Below are positions 30,333-41,574 of a stretch of 64,000 bases of DNA, in pieces. Origin of the DNA: Helcobacillus massiliensis (GTDB taxonomy: Bacteria > Actinomycetota > Actinomycetes > Actinomycetales > Dermabacteraceae); the NCBI RefSeq assembly GCF_014191425.1, contig NZ_JACHWP010000001.1:1148938-1212937 (forward strand), read 5' to 3'. A program made the position numbers and the translations under genes. Each line of letters opens with the position of its first letter. Within the stretch, counting starts at the first letter, position 1. The notes under the pieces were generated by a model that was not told the origin of the DNA, made no database searches, and saw only the letters and a list, made by a program, of their open reading frames with translations.

Positions 30333-31375
30333 GGTTCGCCCGCGGAATCGGCAGAAGCATCCTCGGCCTCGGGATCGACGGCCTCGAGGTCGGCAGTGTC
30401 GGGGTCGGCGGCGGAACCGGAGGCGTCGAACAGCGACGGCTGATCCCACGGGCTCACCTCGGCCGCCCCCGCCTTCCCCGATCCTCCGCGCGGCATCAGC
30501 TGCGGATGGTCCCCCTGATGGGGAACAGCCCGCAGCTGCTCCCCCAGCAGGCGCCTGCCCGCGAGCGCTTCGATGTGCTTGACCGCGGTGAAGATCGCTT
30601 CGGGGCTCACCGCCGCGACCAGACCGGCATCGTCGCCGTCGGCCTTCGGGATAGCGGCCGACGGGTGCTCCACTGACGCTCGCCGCAGCACCAGCGCCAC
30701 CACGGCGTCCGCTTCGAAGTCCTGTGCCCGCGGCCCCAGTTCACGGCGTCCCTGCGGTGTGACGGTGCGCAGGACCTGGACGGGCGGCTCCGTCGACGGG
30801 GTGAGGTGGCCCAGCAGCGCATGCGCCAGGGCGCGCAGAACCGCGGCGATCAGATCGGCGGGGTCCGTCGGCCCCTGTGTCCCTTCCGCCTCCTCCGCCT
30901 GGGCGCAGACGGCGGCAATATGCTCGCGGCCGCCCGCCTGCTCGATGAGGCGCACCAGCTGCGCCGCACCGGCCGCTGTGACGGGGCCGAGGCTGCGCAG
31001 GGGGTGCAGGACGCTCTGCGGCACCGGGTGGGGGCCGTCGGTGTCGGCGATGTCGTACATCAGGTCGATGGGGCCGAACGGGCGCAGCACGATCAGGGGG
31101 ATCGCCCCGGGGCGGATCGTGCGGTGCAGGTCCCTCGTCCAGGTGCGGCGGGTCGCCACGAACTGGGCTCGGGGCCGCTGCAGGTGCACCAGCGACGCGT
31201 TGTAGCAGGACAGGGTGGGGAAGCGACCGGCGAACTCCATCGCGTCCAGCAGCGAGTCGCGGCCGCCGGCGTGGGAGGAGGCGTGGGCGAACAGCTCGTC
31301 CAGAACGGGCTGCTGTGCCTCCAGGTGGGCGAGGCCGTCGCTGGGCGGGGCGGAGTCGGGGAAGGGCAGGGTCAT
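30302..31375 (-). CDS. ArdC-like protein with N-terminal ssDNA-binding-like domain and degenerate metalloprotease region
   Basis: A 357-residue cytosolic protein. Residues about 25-110 look like the ArdC N-terminal domain: LLDAMEFAGRFPTLSCYNAS, then LVHLQRP, ATRRTWTRDLHRTIRPGAIP and IVLRPFGP, matching the family pattern YS.NN..L...QRP...RTW...GR.VRKGE..I.IL.P. A later stretch LRALAHALLGH with RAQDFEADAVVALVLRR resembles the family's HELAH...LGH metalloprotease helix but lacks the first His-Glu pair. The C-terminal 100 residues are acidic and low complexity. ArdC proteins in plasmids protect incoming DNA from restriction; here the gene is chromosomal with no mobile neighbours. Role unknown; the family call is moderate. 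Confidence 0.6.
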   Translation of the reverse strand: MTLPFPDSAPPSDGLAHLEAQQPVLDELFAHASSHAGGRDSLLDAMEFAGRFPTLSCYNASLVHLQRPRAQFVATRRTWTRDLHRTIRPGAIPLIVLRPFGPIDLMYDIADTDGPHPVPQSVLHPLRSLGPVTAAGAAQLVRLIEQAGGREHIAAVCAQAEEAEGTQGPTDPADLIAAVLRALAHALLGHLTPSTEPPVQVLRTVTPQGRRELGPRAQDFEADAVVALVLRRASVEHPSAAIPKADGDDAGLVAAVSPEAIFTAVKHIEALAGRRLLGEQLRAVPHQGDHPQLMPRGGSGKAGAAEVSPWDQPSLFDASGSAADPDTADLEAVDPEAEDASADSAGEPQDSEEPSGR

Positions 31376-31406
31376 GGCTCCATCGTCTCCGATCGGGGGC
31401 CGGTTT

Positions 31407-32069
31407 TCACGCACCGGCGTGCAGGCGGCGCACGCGTCGCAGCTCCCGCAGCCCGATCACGGTCATGATGGGCCGCAGCGGCCCCCATTCGAGGATGCGC
31501 ACGTCATCGGCGCGGCGGATCCGCCTCAGCAGCTCCGGTCGCAGGTGGCGCAGGTAGCGGCGCGCCAGGAGGGAATGCAGCGGGTGGGAGATGTAGGCGG
31601 CGTCGCGGGATGATTCGACCGCCGCCAGCGTGTTGAGGACGTTCTCCTCGGTGCTGCGCGCCAGCGCATCGAGCTGGATCTCACCGGTGAAGCCGCAGCG
31701 CATGGCCTCATCACGCAGCAGGTGCGCCTCGGGGATGTGACCGCGCACGGCGCCGCCGGACATCAGCAGGGTGCACGGCCCGGTGCCGTCGGCCTCCCAC
31801 ACGTAGGCAGTGCGCAGCGCCTGGCGGACCCGGAACCGGTTGATCAGCCCGGCGCGAGTGCCGGACTGGCCGTAGCCGAGGACGATGAGGGTGCGGGACC
31901 CGTCGGCTGCTCCCCCGCCGGACGCTTCGCTGGACGTGGGGGTGACGAGGCTGCGGGAGGCGAGCTGGTCGATCACCTCACTGGCCGCGATGACGGCGGC
32001 ACCGATCCCGACCGCACCGGCCACGGCCCATCGGGGGCGGCGGCGCGATCCGCGCCCGGCGCGGGTCAC
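31407..32069 (-). CDS. YdcF/SanA family protein (DUF218)
   Basis: A 220-residue protein with an N-terminal membrane anchor (WAVAGAVGIGAAVIAASEVI) preceded by a basic run (GRGSRRRPR). The DUF218 core follows: TLIVLGYGQ, LLMSGGAV, EAHLLRDEAMRCGF and RSTEENVLNTL with the conserved Asn. Members such as SanA, YdcF and ElyC act at the cell envelope, sometimes on undecaprenyl intermediates. The GTG start overlaps the stop of the phosphoribosyltransferase gene (GTGA), so the two are coupled. Confidence 0.85.
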   Translation of the reverse strand: MTRAGRGSRRRPRWAVAGAVGIGAAVIAASEVIDQLASRSLVTPTSSEASGGGAADGSRTLIVLGYGQSGTRAGLINRFRVRQALRTAYVWEADGTGPCTLLMSGGAVRGHIPEAHLLRDEAMRCGFTGEIQLDALARSTEENVLNTLAAVESSRDAAYISHPLHSLLARRYLRHLRPELLRRIRRADDVRILEWGPLRPIMTVIGLRELRRVRRLHAGA

Positions 32070-32575
32070 TTCGAGCGGGTGACCGGAGGCTCAGCGGACC
32101 ACGGGAACACGATCCAGTCGTCGGTGCGCTTCCACACGTAGGTGGGCTCCACCACGGATGCGGACTTGGCGTAGAGAACGGCGGAGCGGGCCTCGGCGCC
32201 CTGCGCCTCCAGCAGCTCCAGCACGAGCGCGAGAGTGCGCCCGGAGTCAGCGACGTCGTCCACCACCAGCAGGCGCTTGCCCGTGATGGCGTTGGTGTCC
32301 AGCATCGGCTCCAGCAGCACCGGATCCGGCAGCGTCTCGTGGACGTCCGTGTAGAACTCGACGTTGATGGCGTCGGCCAGCTTCAGACCGAGGGCGTACG
32401 CGAGCGAACCAGCGGGCAGCAGTCCGCCGCGGGCCACCGCGATGACGATCTCCGGTTCGAAGTCGGAATCGGCGATCGTCTGCGCCAGCTCGCGCGACGC
32501 GGTGCCGAACAGGTCCCAGGTGAGGACCTCCTTGGTCTCGAGGTCACTGGAATCTGCGTGGTACGCCTGGGTCAC
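32066..32575 (-). CDS. Purine-type phosphoribosyltransferase
   Basis: A 169-residue type I phosphoribosyltransferase. The PRPP-binding motif is VVDDVADSGRTLALVLE and the early PPi loop is AVARGGLLPAGSLAYAL. The short length and the C-terminal VEPTYVWKRTDDWIVFPW resemble xanthine/guanine phosphoribosyltransferases (Gpt-like, e.g. Rv-type hypoxanthine/xanthine enzymes). The base specificity is not certain. I chose the GTG at 32575 because GGAGGAG precedes it by 6 bases; the longer open frame is antisense to the DNA glycosylase gene. It leads the YdcF-containing transcript. Confidence 0.87.
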   Translation of the reverse strand: MTQAYHADSSDLETKEVLTWDLFGTASRELAQTIADSDFEPEIVIAVARGGLLPAGSLAYALGLKLADAINVEFYTDVHETLPDPVLLEPMLDTNAITGKRLLVVDDVADSGRTLALVLELLEAQGAEARSAVLYAKSASVVEPTYVWKRTDDWIVFPWSAEPPVTRSK

Positions 32576-32692
32576 GGGGTCTCCTCCGGTGAGAATGGTC
32601 GGGTCACCATCGTATCCGCGGCCGCGGCGCCGGTCACCAGCAGATCTGCAGAGGTTCACGAACCTCACGCCCACCGGTCCAGGCCCGGCCAC

Positions 32693-32698
32693 TACTAT
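32693..32698 (+). promoter_or_regulatory. -10 box of the mug-like gene, leaderless
   Basis: TACTAT is followed by 6 bases (CGGGCC) and the ATG at 32705. No ribosome-binding site is present. Confidence 0.7.
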
Positions 32699-32704
32699 CG
32701 GGCC

Positions 32705-33385
32705 ATGACCTCCCCCACTGACCTGCACCGCACCGTGGCTCTGCGGCCGCGGCGGCCGTCGCCGCTGGGCGGTGCGAAGCCCACCCGGGCTGACCTCGCC
32801 GCCGTCGACACCGCCGACCCGAACGGTGTGGACGATGTGCTGCCCGCTGGCGCCTCCCACCGCCTGGACCTGCTGATCGTCGGCATCAACCCAGGGCTGT
32901 GGACCGCCGCCGTGAACGCCCCGTTCGCACGGCCCGGCAACCGCTTCTGGCCCGCTCTCAACCGCGCGGGCATGACCGACGCCGTCGTGGACTGCTCCCT
33001 CGGTCTCACCGATGAGGACGCACTCGCACTTCTGCGCCGCGGCATCGGCCTGACGAACCTCATCGGCCGCGCCACCGCCCGCGCCGACCAGCTCAGCCGA
33101 GAGGAACTGCGCGCGGCAGGGGTGCGACTGGTCCACCGCGTGCAGGAGCTGCGGCCGCGCGCGGTCGCCATCGCCGGCATCACCGCGTACCGCACCGCGT
33201 TCCGACTGCCGAAGGCGCAGCTGGGGCGGCAGGACCCGTCGGCCCTGCCGGAGGACCTCCCACGCTGGCCGACGGGGACCGCGCTCTGGGTGGTGCCGCA
33301 GCCGTCCGGCCTGAACGCGCACGAGAACATCGATTCGCTCGCCGAGAAATGGCTCGAAGTCCTCGCGGACATCGGGCGCACCTGA
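32705..33385 (+). CDS. mug: G/U mismatch-specific uracil-DNA glycosylase (Mug family)
   Basis: A 226-residue DNA repair enzyme of uracil-DNA glycosylase family 2. The active-site motif is LLIVGINPGLWTAA, followed by FARPGNRFWPALNRAG, and the second motif is VVPQPSGLNAH (NPSGLS in E. coli Mug). It removes uracil and other damaged pyrimidines paired with guanine, which matters in a GC-rich genome where cytosine deamination is frequent. The N-terminal 50 residues (basic, Arg/Pro-rich) extend beyond E. coli Mug. It is transcribed divergently from the phosphoribosyltransferase and predicted to be leaderless. Confidence 0.92.
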   Translation: MTSPTDLHRTVALRPRRPSPLGGAKPTRADLAAVDTADPNGVDDVLPAGASHRLDLLIVGINPGLWTAAVNAPFARPGNRFWPALNRAGMTDAVVDCSLGLTDEDALALLRRGIGLTNLIGRATARADQLSREELRAAGVRLVHRVQELRPRAVAIAGITAYRTAFRLPKAQLGRQDPSALPEDLPRWPTGTALWVVPQPSGLNAHENIDSLAEKWLEVLADIGRT

Positions 33386-33414
33386 ACCCTCCACGCAGGG
33401 CACCGGACCGCGGG

Positions 33415-36038
<2,624 letters not shown>

Positions 36039-36074
36039 TCAGCGCTCGCGGTCCCCTGACCCGCGGCACTGACA

Positions 36075-36115
36075 GCAGCACCCCCGTGATCCGCTGCGGA
36101 TCACGGGGGTGCTGC
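36075..36115. terminator. Perfect 19-bp stem terminator between convergent genes
   Basis: The arms at 36075-36093 and 36097-36115 (CAGCACCCCCGTGATCC and its exact complement) enclose a 3-base CTG loop. It lies between the ends of the Rpf-like gene and the membrane protein gene on the opposite strand, so it likely works both ways. Confidence 0.9.
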
Positions 36116-36138
36116 CATGCTGGAGCGGACTGCCGATA

Positions 36139-36783
36139 TCAGTGGGACTGGCCGGGGCCGCCGTTCGGGAACTGGTCGCGCTGACCGGGCTGGGTTGCCT
36201 GACCGGGGTGCTGTACGGTCTGCTGCACCGGCTGGACATAGTCCGTCTGCTTCCTGCGGCGACCCAGCAGCCAGAGCAGCAGGCCGAGACCCAGCAGGAA
36301 CAGGCCCAGCAGGGAGCCGCCGATCAGCAGAAGGACGCCGCCGACCGCGCCGAAGATGCCGCTCACGCTCAGCGGCGGGGAGACTGCTGCTTCGGCGTCA
36401 CAGGTGATGGAGTGGTCACCGGAGATCGAGGGCGTGAACGCCGCGAAGCTCTTCCACTCGTTGATGGTGGTGGAGGTGGTCGGGGTCTCCAACGGGACGT
36501 CCTGGCCGTCCGGGCCGGTCACCTGGCAGCTGGGGGCGGTCGCTGCGCTCTCGCGCTTCAGCAGTATGAGCATATCGCCCTCCTCAGCCGAGACCGTGGC
36601 CTGACCGTTGTTGATGGTCTGGAGGTCATCCATGGTCTCGACCACTCCGGAGCCGCCGCGGTAGGCGAGGATTCCGCCCACGATGAGGCTGAGCAGCAGG
36701 ATGACGGCGCCGAGGATCATCAGGACCTTGCCGGCTTTCGCCATGCCGGGCGAGCGGCGGTTGTCGACGGTTGTGGTGGCCAT
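36139..36783 (-). CDS. Two-span membrane protein with extracytoplasmic domain, unknown function
   Basis: A 214-residue protein with one membrane segment at residues about 17-43 (KVLMILGAVILLLSLIVGGILAY), a 90-residue soluble region with two cysteines (PSCQVTG, ITCDAE) that could form a disulfide outside, a second long segment (GAVGGVLLLIGGSLLGLFLLGLGLLLWLLG), then RRRK and a Gln/Pro-rich tail ending NGGPGQSH. The positive-inside rule places the central domain outside. CAGGAGGG precedes the ATG. I do not recognise the family. Confidence 0.75.
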   Translation of the reverse strand: MATTTVDNRRSPGMAKAGKVLMILGAVILLLSLIVGGILAYRGGSGVVETMDDLQTINNGQATVSAEEGDMLILLKRESAATAPSCQVTGPDGQDVPLETPTTSTTINEWKSFAAFTPSISGDHSITCDAEAAVSPPLSVSGIFGAVGGVLLLIGGSLLGLFLLGLGLLLWLLGRRRKQTDYVQPVQQTVQHPGQATQPGQRDQFPNGGPGQSH

Positions 36784-36891
36784 GGGCCCTCCTGGGGTCA
36801 GTGGATGACACGATCCCTTCCAGGGTAACGGCAGTCACACCACGCGCCGGGGCGGAGCCATGGGGTGCGGTCCCCGTCGGGCGCCACGCGA

Positions 36892-37416
36892 TCAGCCTGC
36901 GAGCGCAGCGCGGAACGCAGCCTCCGCCTGCGGACCGAACGGCACCACGTGCACTTCCTGCACCCCCGCGACCATCTCATCCCCCTCGAGGGAGCGGATG
37001 GTGCCCACAGCGATCCGCGCGGCATCGTCCATCGGCCAGCCGTAGATGCCGGCCGAGATCGCGGGGAAGGCGATCGAGCGCGCGCCGAGCCGGCCGGCGA
37101 GCAGAAGGGACTGCCGGTAGCAGGAGGCCAGGGTGGCGGAGCGGTCCTCACTCTTCGCGAAGACGGGACCGACGGTGTGGATCACCCACCGGGCATCGAG
37201 ACGCCCGGCGGTGGTGGCAACGGCCTGGCCTGCGGGGAGGCCCTCGGGCAGCTGCTCCTCGCGGATCCGTCGGCATTCGGCGAGGATCTCGGGGCCGCCG
37301 GCACGGTGGATGGCGCCGTCCACTCCCCCGCCTCCGAGCAGGCCGGAGTTCGCGGCGTTGACGATCGCGTCCACGCTCAGGGCGGTGATGTCACCGGGGG
37401 TGATGATCAGGTCCAT
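36892..37416 (-). CDS. Macro domain protein (O-acetyl-ADP-ribose deacetylase type)
   Basis: A 174-residue single macro domain that binds ADP-ribose derivatives. [37 protein letters not shown] is the family signature, and [13 protein letters not shown] the second loop. Relatives remove acetyl from O-acetyl-ADP-ribose or mono-ADP-ribose from proteins. I start at ATG 37416 ([11 protein letters not shown]), since homologues begin there; a GTG at 37422 would add two residues. The start lies 9 bases after the stop of the PIG-L gene, so the two are in one transcript. Confidence 0.93.
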   Translation of the reverse strand: MDLIITPGDITALSVDAIVNAANSGLLGGGGVDGAIHRAGGPEILAECRRIREEQLPEGLPAGQAVATTAGRLDARWVIHTVGPVFAKSEDRSATLASCYRQSLLLAGRLGARSIAFPAISAGIYGWPMDDAARIAVGTIRSLEGDEMVAGVQEVHVVPFGPQAEAAFRAALAG

Positions 37417-37425
37417 GGGCACGGC

Positions 37426-38139
37426 TCAGCCGAGGTCCTGCACCCGGATCATGAGGCCATGCGGCTCCACCATCGAGCGGATGAACGGCTCCGGCTTCGG
37501 GTGGTTCGGCAGCGCCTCGAAGTACGCCTCGTGCGCGGCGAGGGACGTGATGCCGGCCTGCACGTCCTCCTCCTCCAGCTCGATCCGGTGGGTGGGAGCC
37601 GCCGCACCGTGGATGAGGATGCGACTGACCTTGTGGGGTTTGAGCTCGAGATCGGTGAACACCCACGGGTTGTCGGCGGCGGAGACGGCGTCGACCGCGG
37701 CGAGACCGGTGACGCGGTGGTCGGCCTGGTTGAATCCGCCGTACGCCTCAACATCGAAGTTGGCAGTCACCACGGTGTCCGGCTGGACGATGCGGATCCG
37801 CTCCGCGATGTCACGGCGCAGCTGCATCGACGGCTCCATCATGCCGTCGGGGTGGTCGAGGATGGCAAGGTCGCTGACACCGACGGCCGCACAGGCGCGG
37901 CGCTGCTCCTCTGCCCGCACCGGTCCGGCTTCCGACGGGTGCATGGTACGGATCCCCGCCTCACCGTGGGTGAGCAGCAGATACGACACCTCGATGCCGG
38001 AGCGAGTCCACCGGTTGACGGCGCAGGACAGGCCGTACTCGGCGTCATCCGGGTGGGCGACCACCACGAGCACGCGGGACATGCCGCTCGAGTCGAAGAC
38101 GGGCAGGTTCTCGGGAGTGCGGTCATCAGGGCTCATCAT
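37426..38139 (-). CDS. PIG-L (LmbE-like) zinc-dependent deacetylase
   Basis: A 237-residue metal-dependent N-deacetylase. VVVAHPDDAEYGLSCAVNRW carries the zinc-binding HPDDAE motif; LLLTHGEAGIRTMHPSEAG and QADHRVTGLAAVDAV carry the further His ligands. The family includes the mycothiol enzymes MshB and Mca, and deacetylases acting on GlcNAc-linked small molecules. The substrate here is not known. A leaderless promoter (TACGCT, 6 nt, ATG) sets the start at 38139. It is transcribed with the macro-domain gene and divergent from the acylphosphatase. Confidence 0.9.
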   Translation of the reverse strand: MMSPDDRTPENLPVFDSSGMSRVLVVVAHPDDAEYGLSCAVNRWTRSGIEVSYLLLTHGEAGIRTMHPSEAGPVRAEEQRRACAAVGVSDLAILDHPDGMMEPSMQLRRDIAERIRIVQPDTVVTANFDVEAYGGFNQADHRVTGLAAVDAVSAADNPWVFTDLELKPHKVSRILIHGAAAPTHRIELEEEDVQAGITSLAAHEAYFEALPNHPKPEPFIRSMVEPHGLMIRVQDLG

Positions 38140-38145
38140 GCTGAG

Positions 38146-38151
38146 AGCGTA
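38146..38151 (-). promoter_or_regulatory. -10 box of the PIG-L gene, leaderless
   Basis: TACGCT on the minus strand is followed by CTCAGC and the ATG at 38139, the same 6-base spacing as at other genes here. Confidence 0.65.
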
Positions 38152-38215
38152 AGCACTTACCCTGGACAACCCCGGGGCGCGTCGGCGCACCAGCAGATTC
38201 AGAACAGGAGGACCC

Positions 38216-38485
38216 ATGATCCGCAAACGCTTCGTCATCACCGGCCGGGTCCAAGGGGTCGGGTACCGCTTCTGGACCCAGCGCACCGCCGAACAGCTCG
38301 GCCTGTCCGGCTGGGTGCGCAACCTCCCCGATGGCAGCGTGGAGGCAGAGGTCAGCGGGCCGACGGAGGCCGTCGATGAGCTGGAGCGGGCCTGCCATGA
38401 CGGACCGCCCGCCGCCGGTGTCGATGCTGTTCACTCCGAAGAGATCGAGCACCGCGCCGGCGACGGGCGGTTCGAAATCCGCTGA
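38216..38485 (+). CDS. acyP: Acylphosphatase
   Basis: An 89-residue enzyme that hydrolyses acyl phosphates. The active-site loop GRVQGVGYRFWTQRTAEQLG contains the catalytic Arg, and GWVRNLPDGSVEAEVSGP holds the catalytic Asn. AGGAGG lies 4 bases before the ATG. The gene is short and complete. It ends 18 bases before the convergent secreted-protein gene. Confidence 0.96.
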   Translation: MIRKRFVITGRVQGVGYRFWTQRTAEQLGLSGWVRNLPDGSVEAEVSGPTEAVDELERACHDGPPAAGVDAVHSEEIEHRAGDGRFEIR

Positions 38486-38503
38486 GCCAGCGGGCCACGG
38501 GCG

Positions 38504-39172
38504 TCACTTCACCAGGTCGCCGTCCTCGAAGTGGGCGTCGATGGATTTGTCGGTGAGGTTCCAGCAGGTCATGCCGCCGGCCTCGGTGCCGGTGCAGGCG
38601 AAGTCGCCGTAGGTGACCGTCTGGCCGGGCTCGACCACCTGAATGTCGCCACCGGCCGCGCCCCACGGGGTGTCGTCGCCCGCGGCGTCGTAGGAGTAGA
38701 ACTCCATGGGGTTGTTGCCGGTCATGCTGAGCATCCACTTGGGCTGACCATTCTCATCCGCACCGTGGCGCCCGTCCTGGGCGGCCAGCGCTCCGCACTG
38801 CCCTTCACCGTGCTCCCAGAAGGCGCAGGACACCGAGCCGTCTTTGCTGACCATCACGGCCACCGCCGCTTCATCGATGACGCCAGCCGGGACCACCGAG
38901 GAGGCCTGGACAGCATCGGCAGGAAGGGGGCGACCCCCGTCGGAGGCGGCCGGGGCGGCGGCCTGAGCAGGCGCACCGGCAGCGGCGGCGGCCTGAGCTG
39001 CCGTCACGAGGCCGGAACCGAGGTGAGAGACGGTGGCGCCGAGGGACACGGACTGCGAGGAGCTGGCGGTCGATGCGCCATCCGCGAGAGCGGGGACCTG
39101 GAGGCCGCCGATCGCCAGAGCGGCGAACAGGGAGCTGGCGGCGACAGCAGCGGAACGGCGGGTGATGCGCAT
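38504..39172 (-). CDS. Secreted protein of unknown function
   Basis: A 222-residue protein with a Sec signal peptide (MRITRRSAAVAASSLFAALA, cleavage expected after PALA before DG). A Gln/Ala-rich stretch (TAAQAAAAAGAPAQAAAPAA) follows. The C-terminal about 120 residues contain four cysteines (VSCAFW, GQCG, FACTGT, MTCWN), probably two disulfides, and EPGQTVTYGDFACTG. There is no lipobox or sortase signal. I recognise no family, although the C-terminal cysteine pattern suggests a compact extracellular domain. It is divergent from the OatA-like gene. Confidence 0.8.
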   Translation of the reverse strand: MRITRRSAAVAASSLFAALAIGGLQVPALADGASTASSSQSVSLGATVSHLGSGLVTAAQAAAAAGAPAQAAAPAASDGGRPLPADAVQASSVVPAGVIDEAAVAVMVSKDGSVSCAFWEHGEGQCGALAAQDGRHGADENGQPKWMLSMTGNNPMEFYSYDAAGDDTPWGAAGGDIQVVEPGQTVTYGDFACTGTEAGGMTCWNLTDKSIDAHFEDGDLVK

Positions 39173-39422
39173 GGCGGGAACCTCATCTCGGTCTCGGAGG
39201 GAGGAGCGTCGGCGACGCCCCACCTGGACACGGACCACTCTAAACCATGTCTTTACCCTTGCTTGACCATTTTCGGGGAAACTTTTGGTGAACCGAGTGA
39301 GGGCCCGCCCCAGTGCCTGTTCAGGCGGTGCTGGCCGCGGTGGGCGCAGTGGCATCGGTGCGGCGGCGCATCAGCTGCAGGACCACACCGACGGCCGCAA
39401 CAGCGAACCCCGCCCTGCCCGA

Positions 39423-41552
39423 GTGCCGCTGAAGCGGCCTGCGCATCTTCGCCGGAACGCCTCCGCCGCGTTCCGCGACGAACGCCGGTTCCGCCCCGAG
39501 CTGCACGGGGCTCGCGGGCTGGCGATCCTCCTGGTGGTCCTCTTCCACATCGTCGCCGACGGGCGCGTCTCCGGCGGCATCGACGTGTTCCTCGCCGTGA
39601 CCGGCTTCCTCGCCCTGCCGTCTCTGCTGCGCCGGACCGGCGACGGCTGGCGGATGGACGTGGCCGCCCGCCTGTCCGCACTGATCCGACGCCTGGCCGT
39701 GCCGATCCTTCCGATGCTGCTGGTGACCGCCGCGGTCGGCTGGCTGCTGATGCCCACGGCGCACCTGCCGCAGCTGATGCGGGAGCTGCGCGTCTCCCTG
39801 CTGTTCCACGAGAACATCGAACTGGTGCGGGCGGAGTCCGCCTACAACGCGGCCGGCGCGGACACCTCCGCTCTGCAGCACCTGTGGTCCACTGGGATCC
39901 AGGGGCAGTTCCACCTCGGCATGATCGTGCTGGTGATGGCCGTGTGCTTCGGGGCCCTGCGCCTGCGGATCCGCCCGAAGCTGGTCCTGCTGGTGGTGCT
40001 GGGAGCTCTGACCATCGCCTCCCTCGCGTGGGCGACCCACTATCAGGCCCGCTCCCCCGAAACCGCCTACTTCTCCACCTCGGCGCGGATCTGGGAGCTG
40101 ACCCTGCCCGGCATGGTCGGGCTGAGCATCACTTCCTTCCGCCTGAGCCCGCACACTCGCGGCGTCCTCTCCTGGGTCGGGACCGGACTGATCGTCAGCT
40201 GCGGCTTCGTGCTGGACGGCGGTGCACTGTTCCCGGGACCGGCCGCCCTGTGGCCCGTGCTCGGCATCGTCCTGGTGCTGATCGGCGGGCAGAGCCGCAC
40301 GAAGTGGGGTGCGGACCGGCTTCTGACGACGACGCCGCTGCAGCGCATCGGCGACATCTCCTTCTCCCTGTACATCTGGCACTGGCCGATCCTGATCCTC
40401 ACGATGACGGCGCTCGACAGTGACAACCTCGCCTTCTGGCAGCAGGTGGCGGTGCTCGCCGCTTCCCTGGCCATGGGCGCACTTGGCAAGGCCCTGTTCG
40501 AGGACCGCCTGGCACAGGCCCGCATCGTGTTCCCCGGCCCGCGCCGCTCCATCGCCGTCGGTGCGGCCGGCCTGGCCTCCATCGCACTGCTGTTCACCGC
40601 CGGTCTGAATACCGCCACGGCGCAGGCGGAGGCTGAGCGGGAGGAGCAGACTCGCGGCGCGATCGACGAGGAGCACCCGGGTGCGGTCGCGCTGATCACG
40701 GGCGAGGAGGTCCCGCCCGCCTCGGTGCTGCCGGATCTGCCCACCGCGGCGCAGGATGTGCCGTGGCCCGAGCAGAAGGAGAACCTCGGGGAGTGCGTGC
40801 AGAACCGAGGCGGGGTGGAGGTGAAGAGCTGCCGCTTCGCCGGCGGGGACCCCGACGGACCGCTGGTGGTGATCGCGGGCGGCTCCCACACCTTGCAGTG
40901 GTCGGGGCCGATCGAGATGCTCGCCGAGGAGTACGGGTGGAACCTGGTCTACTACGCGAAGAGCTATTGCGTGCTGAACGTGGGCGGTGATGCCGCCTCG
41001 GAGGATGTGGTGGACCCGTCCTGTGTGGAGTGGTCGGACTCGGTCATCGAGGAGCTGGAGAGCTCCCAGCCCGCCCTGGTCATCGCGCAGGCCACCACGT
41101 GGCGCGGGGACGGTCCGGAGAACGCGCATGCGGGTATGGCCGATGCGGTCGCCCGGCTGAACGACGCCGGTGTTCCCGCTTACCTGGTGCGCCAGACCCC
41201 CATGCCCGACGAAGCGGCCCTGGAGTGCGTCGAGACGCAGCGCCCCGAGGACCCGTCAGCCTGTTCCTTCCCGAAGCAGGAACGAACGGATCCTGCCTTC
41301 GATGTGCCGATGGAGGGGGACCCGGCGAGCCCCAGTGCCGTCCCCTCCCCCGAACTGCCGTACGATCCGCAGATGACCCGCGTGCTGTCCTCCCCGCAGT
41401 ACCTGTGCACCGAGGATGCGTGCCCCGCCGCGATCGGCAACGTGCGCACCCTGCGGGACGGCAGTCACATCACGCGGGCCATGGCGCGCTCGCTGCCCCC
41501 GTTCATCGAGGCGGACCTGCGGGAGTTCCGACCGGAGCTGTTCGAGCACTAG
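39423..41552 (+). CDS. OatA-like acyltransferase 3 with C-terminal SGNH domain
   Basis: A membrane-bound O-acyltransferase of about 709 residues. RPELHGARGLAILLVVLFHI is the start of the acyltransferase 3 domain with the catalytic His; GIDVFLAVTGFL, RIGDISFSLYIWHWPILIL follow within 10-11 membrane segments. The C-terminal 300 residues form an extracellular SGNH-type domain: VVIAGGSHTLQWSG (Ser block; usually GDSH) and LRDGSHITRAMA (Asp/His block). The family O-acetylates peptidoglycan or polysaccharides. The start is uncertain: GTG 39423 is used because homology begins soon after, but the frame is open from 39285. Confidence 0.88.
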   Translation: MPLKRPAHLRRNASAAFRDERRFRPELHGARGLAILLVVLFHIVADGRVSGGIDVFLAVTGFLALPSLLRRTGDGWRMDVAARLSALIRRLAVPILPMLLVTAAVGWLLMPTAHLPQLMRELRVSLLFHENIELVRAESAYNAAGADTSALQHLWSTGIQGQFHLGMIVLVMAVCFGALRLRIRPKLVLLVVLGALTIASLAWATHYQARSPETAYFSTSARIWELTLPGMVGLSITSFRLSPHTRGVLSWVGTGLIVSCGFVLDGGALFPGPAALWPVLGIVLVLIGGQSRTKWGADRLLTTTPLQRIGDISFSLYIWHWPILILTMTALDSDNLAFWQQVAVLAASLAMGALGKALFEDRLAQARIVFPGPRRSIAVGAAGLASIALLFTAGLNTATAQAEAEREEQTRGAIDEEHPGAVALITGEEVPPASVLPDLPTAAQDVPWPEQKENLGECVQNRGGVEVKSCRFAGGDPDGPLVVIAGGSHTLQWSGPIEMLAEEYGWNLVYYAKSYCVLNVGGDAASEDVVDPSCVEWSDSVIEELESSQPALVIAQATTWRGDGPENAHAGMADAVARLNDAGVPAYLVRQTPMPDEAALECVETQRPEDPSACSFPKQERTDPAFDVPMEGDPASPSAVPSPELPYDPQMTRVLSSPQYLCTEDACPAAIGNVRTLRDGSHITRAMARSLPPFIEADLREFRPELFEH

Positions 41553-41574
41553 ACCCACCGCGGACAGCAGAGAG

